DNA from: Deltaproteobacteria bacterium
Lineage (GTDB): Bacteria > Desulfobacterota > Binatia > UBA9968
Length of the DNA stretch: 11,108 nt
Direction of reading: 5' to 3'
Assembly: GCA_021323355.1 (NCBI GenBank)
Contig: JAJONK010000084.1
Span: 1-11,108, forward strand
Below, one piece after another: positions 7,264 to 11,108 of the stretch (its first letter is position 1; every line of letters starts with the position of its first letter). Position numbers and translations under genes: made by a program. Below the pieces are notes generated by a model. The model was given only the letters and a program-made list of their open reading frames with translations, was not told the DNA's origin and did no database searches.

Positions 7264-7850
7264 ATCATAGGACATGAGTTCTCCTCGCGATTTTTGCAAT
7301 CACCCCAAGTTGATTCGCAACAGTAGGAATTTCTCAGGGGGTTTTCCGCATGACTGAAAAAAACCGCGGCAGAAAGCTTTGCGATTACTCCGGTCGGACA
7401 GAACGATATTTCCTTTTCGCAGGCTGGGAACCTAGTAGTTAGGAGAAGGTGATTCCGCATTTGGAGGTATTCGCAAGTTTTCAGGCTTGTTGATGGGACC
7501 TGCTTTGTCAGGGATCAGGCTGACAGCACAGAAATTACGAAAGGGGGATCAAATGAATAGGAATGATGATGATTGAGGAGTTGCCGATAGCGCTTGCTAT
7601 TCAGCGGATACGCGCTTGATTGGTTGTAGTTGCCGGCGGCGGCTAGCGCCCAGCACCGGATGGAGCGCAAGCTCCTGACCCATTTATCTTTGTTGATCTA
7701 CACGATAGCTAGCAGCTTTCCCCGAAAAACATCTTGGGGAGGTTTCACTAGCCTGTGCCGCCTGAAGCGTTTGCTAAGGAACGGCTAATCGTTGTTTAGA
7801 GGACGACGTCTCGCAGTTGCTTGAGAAATAATCGCCCACAACTTAGTCCG
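7264..7850. other. Long non-coding stretch with several small hairpins
   Basis: About 590 bp separate the CBS-1 promoter from the end of the 88-residue gene. Open frames here (for example 7233-7460 minus) show no recognisable protein, and the one short frame from 7563 (+) is only 18 codons. Several perfect or near-perfect small inverted repeats are visible: 7506-7525; 7586-7601 (ATAGC-GCTT-GCTAT plus a wobble); 7662-7675 (GGAGC-GCAA-GCTCC, a GNRA-type loop); and 7719-7740 (TCCCC...GGGGA). The last could end the CBS-2 transcript on the minus strand, but no T-run follows. Enhancer sites for the sigma-54 promoter or a small RNA are possible; neither is proven. Confidence 0.4.
7506..7525. repeat. 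Palindrome TGTCAG-N8-CTGACA
   Basis: A perfect six-base inverted repeat, TGTCAG and CTGACA, encloses the eight bases GGATCAGG. It lies about 240 bp upstream of the CBS-1 sigma-54-like promoter, a distance compatible with an enhancer-binding protein site. It could equally be an RNA hairpin on either strand. The role is inferred. Confidence 0.35.
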
Positions 7851-8117
7851 CTACTCAACATCCGCGATCTTTCTGATCCCATCTCCCCAATCTTCAACTT
7901 TAAAGTCCGAGAATGAAAGCACGATCGGCTCTTTTTCCTCAATCACGATCATCCGGTTATTATATTTCATTAGGAATGAAATCTTGAGCAATAACGAGTC
8001 GTCGCGAAATTCGAGAAGCGTGACTTTTTGCTCGAAATAGGAGTATTGCTTCTCACGCAATATCTCTTCTACTCGCTTACGGGTAAGTGTCTCTTTAGGA
8101 GCTAAAAAGCCGTCCAT
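7851..8117 (-). CDS. Hypothetical protein, 88 residues, downstream of CBS-2
   Basis: I do not recognise this family. The product is a small soluble protein, rich in Glu, Lys and Asp, with no signal peptide or membrane segment. An N-terminal helix-like part (LTRKRVEEILREKQY, 11-25) is followed by alternating hydrophobic stretches that look like beta strands (KVTLLEFRDDSLLLKISFL; MIVIEEKEPIVLSF). The start is supported by GGAGG about 5 bp upstream of the ATG. It lies 72 bp after the CBS-2 stop on the same strand and is probably co-transcribed with it from the same sigma-54-like promoter. Confidence 0.75.
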   Translation of the reverse strand: MDGFLAPKETLTRKRVEEILREKQYSYFEQKVTLLEFRDDSLLLKISFLMKYNNRMIVIEEKEPIVLSFSDFKVEDWGDGIRKIADVE

Positions 8118-8189
8118 TTTCCCTCCACATTCCTCATCGCCGGCATTCTTGAGTTGCGATCTCGAACATTCTTCCTCTTAGCGAATCCT

Positions 8190-8621
8190 TCATGCCTGCT
8201 CATTCTCCAACCGGTCGAGTAAAAACCGCAGGACGTCAACATAGGTGACGATGCCCACGAGGCCTTCGGTTTCATCGACAACGGGGATACCACCGATCTT
8301 CTCTTCGATCAGCAATTCAACCGCTTCGCGGAGATCGTCCTCAGGCGACACTGTCAGCGGCTTGGCGGTCATTATGTCGGTTACCTTGGCTTTGAGCGCT
8401 CTGGCCCGTTCCTCCGGCTTAAGAAGCGACGATTGAGCAAGGAAAGAGCGAATATCGCGATCCGTGACGATGCCAATGAGCTGTTTATTTTCGACCACCG
8501 GGAGCTGTCGATAATGGTTCTCGTACATTAGCTCTTCCGCCTGGCCCACTGTATCCGAAGGACTCACGGTCAGAGGATCCTTGGACATCACATCGAATAC
8601 CTTCATTGAGTTAGCTTTCAT
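8190..8621 (-). CDS. Two-CBS-domain protein (CBS-2)
   Basis: This 143-residue protein is again only a CBS pair. CBS 1 spans about 8-62 (VFDVMSKDPLTVSPSDTV ... QLPVVENKQLIGIVTDRDI) and CBS 2 about 79-135 (KVTDIMTAKPLTVSPEDDL ... GGIPVVDETEGLVGIVTYVDV). TDRDI and TYVDV are the usual ligand-contact ends of CBS motifs. It is organised like the small two-CBS stress proteins such as mycobacterial HRP1. The start at 8621 has only a weak GGTGA upstream; Met6 at 8606 is an alternative. It is divergent from Usp-2, and both have sigma-54-like promoters in the shared 258-bp gap, suggesting joint control. Confidence 0.92.
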   Translation of the reverse strand: MKANSMKVFDVMSKDPLTVSPSDTVGQAEELMYENHYRQLPVVENKQLIGIVTDRDIRSFLAQSSLLKPEERARALKAKVTDIMTAKPLTVSPEDDLREAVELLIEEKIGGIPVVDETEGLVGIVTYVDVLRFLLDRLENEQA

Positions 8622-8649
8622 GATGATTCACCCATCACGATCTGTAGAG

Positions 8650-8665
8650 AGCACAGGTTGTGCCA
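8650..8665 (-). promoter_or_regulatory. Sigma-54-like promoter upstream of CBS-2
   Basis: On the minus strand the site reads TGGCACAACCTGTGCT. The -24 box TGGCAC is perfect and the -12 box GTGCT differs from TTGCT by one base, the same deviation seen at the CBS-1 promoter. The GG-to-GC spacing is exact. Initiation would be near 8638, about 17 nt before the start codon. Confidence 0.6.
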
Positions 8666-8667
8666 AG

Positions 8668-8690
8668 CACGTGGGAAAAATGTTCCCGTG
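8668..8690. repeat. Inverted repeat between divergent sigma-54-like promoters
   Basis: GGGAA and TTCCC form a perfect stem around five bases, extended outward by two G-T wobbles and one C-G pair. It sits directly upstream of the CBS-2 promoter and about 130 bp upstream of the Usp-2 promoter. That placement could suit a regulator or enhancer-binding protein acting on both. The function is inferred from position. Confidence 0.4.
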
Positions 8691-8820
8691 AATGTTATCC
8701 GTAAGCGGCATCGGTCGCCAAACTTCGCTCCTATGAGAAATATTTGCCACAAATTCTATCCGATGCGAAGCAAAAAATTTCGAGCTAAGAAGAAATAGAT
8801 ACGTTTTCCGATCTCACCAG

Positions 8821-8836
8821 CGGCATAGTTATTGCC
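8821..8836 (+). promoter_or_regulatory. Sigma-54-like promoter upstream of Usp-2
   Basis: The site reads CGGCATAGTTATTGCC. It keeps GGCA at -24 and a full TTGC at -12 with exact spacing, but has C for the first T and departs at two further -24 positions and the last base. A transcript would start near 8848, about 32 nt before the Usp-2 start. It is weaker than the two CBS promoters. Confidence 0.5.
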
Positions 8837-8879
8837 CCCTGTTTGTTCATAACTGCCGAGTCGAATTTCAGGAGGTCAT

Positions 8880-9341
8880 ATGGAACCAGTAAAGAAAATT
8901 CTAGCGCCAACGGACCTCTCGGACCTTTCAAGCGCAGGGTTGCGCTATGCGCTGGAGATGGGGCGATCACGCAGCGCAGAGGTGATTGTCTATCACGTCA
9001 TCGACTTAGGTGATCACTGGATCAAACGCGAGGATTCCGGGCCGGTCCGGGAAATGCTTGAGCGCCATAGACGCATGCTGGACAAATTTCTATGGGAGAA
9101 GTTCGCCGAGGAGATGAATTTAACCGAAGTCCGGCAGGTGGTTGAGTTCGGCGGCGCCGTCGACAATATCGTCGAAAAGGCCGAAGGTGAGCGGGTGGAC
9201 AAGATCGTTATGTCCACTCACGGTCGAACCGGCATTGATCACCTGCTGATCGGCAGCGTTGCCGAGAAGGTTATCGCCCGGGCCCCGTGTCCGGTCTTGA
9301 TCGTGCCGGCGCACAGGCGCAATCTCGCAAGGGCGGCGTGA
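8880..9341 (+). CDS. Universal stress protein, UspA family (Usp-2)
   Basis: A 153-residue single Usp domain. The first strand is VKKILAPTDLSDLSSAG with D12; the phosphate loop is STHG (112-115), nine residues, then GS (125-126), followed by APCPVLIVP. As in Usp-1, Ser replaces the first Gly of the ATP-binding signature. A basic tail (AHRRNLARAA) extends beyond the domain. The start is firmly set by GGAGG about 6 bp upstream of the ATG. It resembles Usp-1 through most of its length (ILAPTD, RQVV, HGR.G, LIGSV), so the two are paralogues. It is divergent from CBS-2 and ends 10 bp from the end of the FNT gene, with which it converges; that gap is too short for a separate terminator. Confidence 0.95.
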   Translation: MEPVKKILAPTDLSDLSSAGLRYALEMGRSRSAEVIVYHVIDLGDHWIKREDSGPVREMLERHRRMLDKFLWEKFAEEMNLTEVRQVVEFGGAVDNIVEKAEGERVDKIVMSTHGRTGIDHLLIGSVAEKVIARAPCPVLIVPAHRRNLARAA

Positions 9342-9351
9342 TAGGCGCAAG

Positions 9352-10097
9352 TCATTGGGCGTGATGGCGGTAGATAAAGTAATAGACCAACGCTACCATC
9401 ACGCCACCACCGAATATGTTGCCCAATGTGACGGGTACTAAGTTAGCGATCAAACCGGCCCAGGTTAGCACTTCCGCATTCGCCACGTGAGAGCTCTCCC
9501 GTAATAGAATTCCGAGAGGAATAAAATACATGTTTGCGACACTGTGCTCGAAGCCTGCGGCGACAAACGCGGAGATCGGAAACACGATGGCAAAAATCTT
9601 ATCGATAACGCTCCGGCCAGCGACCGCCAGCCAGACAGCAAGACACACCAGGATGTTACACAATATTCCCTTGAAGAACGCCTCAGCAAAAGGAAGCGCC
9701 AAAAGACGAGAACTGCAAGACCCACCGCGCCGATGAAATTCGCGCAGTAGATGATCAGCCAGTTGCGCATCAACTCCCATGAGCTTATGCGCCGACTCGC
9801 CCATGCCATGACCATAAAGTTATTGCCGGTGAAAAGTTCGGCGCCAGCGACCACGACCAGAATCAAACCGAGAGAAAAGGCTATGCCGCCGAGCATCCGG
9901 CTAAGCGCAAAGCCAAGGCTGGCGTCGGCGGTGATGAAGGTAAAGTAAAGCGCCCCGAGTCCGATAAACCCGCCGGCGAGCACGCCAAGGGTTGCTTGTG
10001 AAAGCAGCGGAAGGCGCGCTTTGATGACACCGATGGTTTCGACGCGCTCGGCGATTTCCTTGGGCGCATAAGCGTCGAAGCCGAAGATTTCACTCAT
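9352..10097 (-). pseudogene. Formate/nitrite transporter (FNT/FocA family), frameshifted
   Basis: FNT proteins are pentameric inner-membrane channels for formate, nitrite or similar small anions. The first part (10097 to about 9702, about 132 residues) has the family start FDAYAPKEIAERVE, several membrane helices and GAELFTGNN. The second part (about 9701 to 9352) lies in another frame and has LPFAEAFFKGILCN, FVAAGFEHSVANMYFIPLG with the conserved His, and NLVPVTLGNIFGGG. At about 9700 the sequence passes from LAVLVF directly to ALPFAEA in a shifted frame, skipping about 25 residues (a periplasmic loop and part of a helix) normally present. A deletion of about 75-80 bp that breaks the frame is the simplest reading. 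Unless this is an assembly error, no working channel is made. Start at 10097; only a weak AGAAG lies upstream. Confidence 0.85.
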
Positions 10098-10612
10098 GTC
10101 GAAATTCTTCTGAGAGTCGCTGCAAACCGCACCGCGGGTTTCTTATACCCCGCGTCAGCATGGATTTGTCGCAATAGCTGTTAGCCACATTGCTCATCAT
10201 ACCTCCGGGATATCAAAGGTCGTGAAGAGTCCTCCGGGTCTGGCGGTTGTATCGCGGCGCCGCCGGCGGAATGTGTTCCCGAAAGCGGTGTTCCGACCGT
10301 CAGCTCAGTTAGGCGTTTCGGCGGCGAGCTCGAGGGCCTGGTGAAAAGCGTGGTCATCTCGGTCCGGTCTATTTTCGATTCAAAGCATTCGACTAGTGGA
10401 AGGTAACCCAATTAGCCAGACGGCAAAAGAGATGCCCGTGTGAGCTTTGCAAACTGCGAGCGGCAATCCCGGGCTAGAACGAATTTCTCAATGTCGCGAA
10501 ACGAGCAACCGATGTTTAGCGATTCTGATAATCTTGGCCATCCCGCCAGTACCGCTCTCCTGATATCGTCTTCTTACAACTCAACAAAAAGTATTTGGGA
10601 TCGTACGCCTGC
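10098..10612. other. Non-coding stretch between FNT gene and zinc-ribbon gene
   Basis: About 515 bp with no gene I can support. Open frames at 10181-10411 (minus) and 10440-10709 (plus) have no recognisable content; the second overlaps the zinc-ribbon gene in another frame. A hairpin is present near the FNT start, and TCCTCCGGGT-like octamers recur near 10202 and 10230. No sigma-54-like site was found upstream of the FNT gene. Confidence 0.5.
10133..10154. repeat. Inverted repeat upstream of the FNT gene
   Basis: CGCGGG and CCCGCG form a perfect six-base stem around TTTCTTATAC, 36 bp upstream of the FNT start on the minus strand. It could be an operator or a leader hairpin. Nothing further supports a specific role. 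Confidence 0.35.
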
Positions 10613-10628
10613 TGGCATCAAAGCTGCG
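10613..10628 (+). promoter_or_regulatory. Sigma-54-like promoter upstream of the zinc-ribbon gene
   Basis: The site reads TGGCATCAAAGCTGCG. TGGCA at -24 and TGC at -12 are kept with exact GG-N10-GC spacing, with one T-to-C change in the -12 box and a final G for A/T. Transcription would start near 10640, about 23 nt before the ATG and ahead of the GGAGGTG ribosome site. Confidence 0.5.
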
Positions 10629-10662
10629 TTGTTTGCTGGTGAAGGCTTTGGAGGTGAGAAAT

Positions 10663-10989
10663 ATGGCAGACGAAAAGGATCGATTTGGCGATACCATGCG
10701 ACTTGTTGAGAGAGCTAAAGAAGATATTTACTTCGCCGAGCAAGATCGACAGGTGCTGGAAAAACTCCGCAGTCAACTCCGTAAGGTCGAGACTTCTAAC
10801 GCGCCCCGGCACTGTCCCAAGTGCCCCGGCAACCTAGAGGCTTACACGTTCGAGGGTTATGCGCTCGATCGCTGTCAGGAATGCGGTGGAGTTTGGTTGG
10901 ACAAGGGTGAACTCGAGGCGATCGTCAAGAAGATTAGCCGCGGCCCGCTCGGTGGGTGGTTGGATACGCTAACGGAGAAAATCAAATAG
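10663..10989 (+). CDS. zf-TFIIB-type zinc-ribbon protein
   Basis: This 108-residue small cytoplasmic protein belongs to the bacterial family carrying a TFIIB-like zinc ribbon (zf-TFIIB); its molecular role is not established. The N-terminal part (DRFGDTMRLVERAKEDIYFAE, 6-26, then DRQVLEKLRSQL) is a charged helix common in this family. The ribbon has C51-x2-C54 and C71-x2-C74 in RCQECGGVWLDKGELEAI (70-87), so all four zinc ligands are present. An ATG at 10633 is in frame, but the start at 10663 is chosen because GGAGGTG lies about 7 bp upstream and the family begins M-A-D-x-K-D-R-F. A sigma-54-like site lies just upstream. The next gene starts 14 bp downstream. Confidence 0.88.
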   Translation: MADEKDRFGDTMRLVERAKEDIYFAEQDRQVLEKLRSQLRKVETSNAPRHCPKCPGNLEAYTFEGYALDRCQECGGVWLDKGELEAIVKKISRGPLGGWLDTLTEKIK

Positions 10990-11003
10990 CGAGGAGCTTG
11001 GAA

Positions 11004-11108
11004 ATGAGATCAGTGCCGAAAAAATACAACACCTTGTACAAGAAGGGCCATATTGAAAGGGATATGTATCTGCCGCGGCTGGATCCGAAGGGTGTTATAC
11101 AGTGCAGC
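11004..11108 (+). CDS. N-terminal part of a small protein (partial, runs off the window)
   Basis: The ATG at 11004 is preceded by GAGGAG (10991-10996) and opens a frame of 35 codons that is still open at the right edge. The product begins MRSVPKKYNTLYKKGH and reaches ...GVIQCS. The Cys near the edge may start a CxxC metal site, as in short zinc-binding proteins of the BCAM0308 type (DPYxxxxKLPEPTVCxxC), but too little is visible to assign it. It lies 14 bp after the zinc-ribbon gene and is probably in the same operon. Confidence 0.65.
   Translation, partial: MRSVPKKYNTLYKKGHIERDMYLPRLDPKGVIQCS

Noticed and set aside
7233..7460. Minus-strand open frame of 75 codons.
   Set aside because: No recognisable motifs, no good ribosome site, and it overlaps the sigma-54-like promoter of the CBS-1 operon.
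7486..7501. Plus-strand TGGGACCTGCTTTGTC resembling a sigma-54 promoter.
   Set aside because: The invariant GC at -12 is GT and no gene follows.
7563..7619. Plus-strand 18-codon frame starting ATGATGATG.
   Set aside because: Too short to support, with only a weak upstream purine run.
10124..10139. Possible sigma-54 site upstream of the FNT gene (minus strand CGCGGTGCGGTTTGCA).
   Set aside because: The -12 box is good, but the -24 box lacks the required GG.
10181..10411. Minus-strand open frame of 76 codons upstream of the FNT gene.
   Set aside because: It starts with TTG, has a Ser/Pro/Arg-rich low-information product and no ribosome site.
10440..10709. Plus-strand open frame of 89 codons.
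   Set aside because: It overlaps the well-supported zinc-ribbon gene and its ribosome site in another frame and has no family features.

Overview
The window (11,108 bp, roughly half G+C) looks like chromosomal DNA of a Gram-negative bacterium. Periplasmic murein enzymes are present: a LysM/YkuD L,D-transpeptidase and a YcbK-type DUF882 protein with a twin-arginine motif. So are PTS-Ntr-like and sigma-54-like signals. I cannot assign a phylum from the sequence alone. No transposase, integrase, tRNA, rRNA or CRISPR array was seen.

Layout. At 1-590 (+) lie the last codons of an unrecognised gene and a universal stress protein (Usp). From 7173 down to 772 (-) runs a tight six-gene array: a two-CBS-domain protein, a small membrane protein, a 1171-residue P-type ATPase with an N-terminal PtsN-like PTS EIIA domain, a DUF1003 membrane protein with an N-terminal CxxC pair, an L,D-transpeptidase and a DUF882 murein hydrolase. 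Gaps are 18 to 36 bp, and one junction is an ATGA overlap. The former join between the last two genes was also ATGA, before a frameshift detached the transpeptidase tail. At 8621-7851 (-) are a second CBS protein and an 88-residue hypothetical protein. At 8880-9341 (+) is a second Usp. At 10097-9352 (-) is a formate/nitrite transporter broken by a frameshift. At 10663-11108 (+) are a zf-TFIIB-type zinc-ribbon protein and the start of another small protein.

Regulation. Four of the gene starts are preceded by a -24/-12 motif with the exact GG-N10-GC spacing of sigma-54 promoters: CBS-1, CBS-2, Usp-2 and the zinc-ribbon protein. The window therefore reads as a small RpoN-dependent stress regulon. 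This is inference from sequence motifs.

How the genes may work together (inference). Usp proteins bind ATP in many cases, CBS pairs bind adenosine nucleotides, and EIIA-Ntr proteins control K+ transport in enterobacteria. A Na+/K+-ATPase-like pump with its own EIIA domain, co-transcribed with a CBS sensor and cell-wall remodelling enzymes, suggests a response tying energy or nitrogen status to cation balance and envelope reinforcement. The gene content (Usp, two-CBS protein, P-type ATPase) recalls the mycobacterial DosR dormancy regulon without being homologous as an operon.

Oddities. Three genes (L,D-transpeptidase, DUF882 protein, FNT channel) each appear to lack about 50-80 bp found in their families, and two of these losses break the reading frame. 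The ATPase carries about 95 extra residues between TM8 and TM9.
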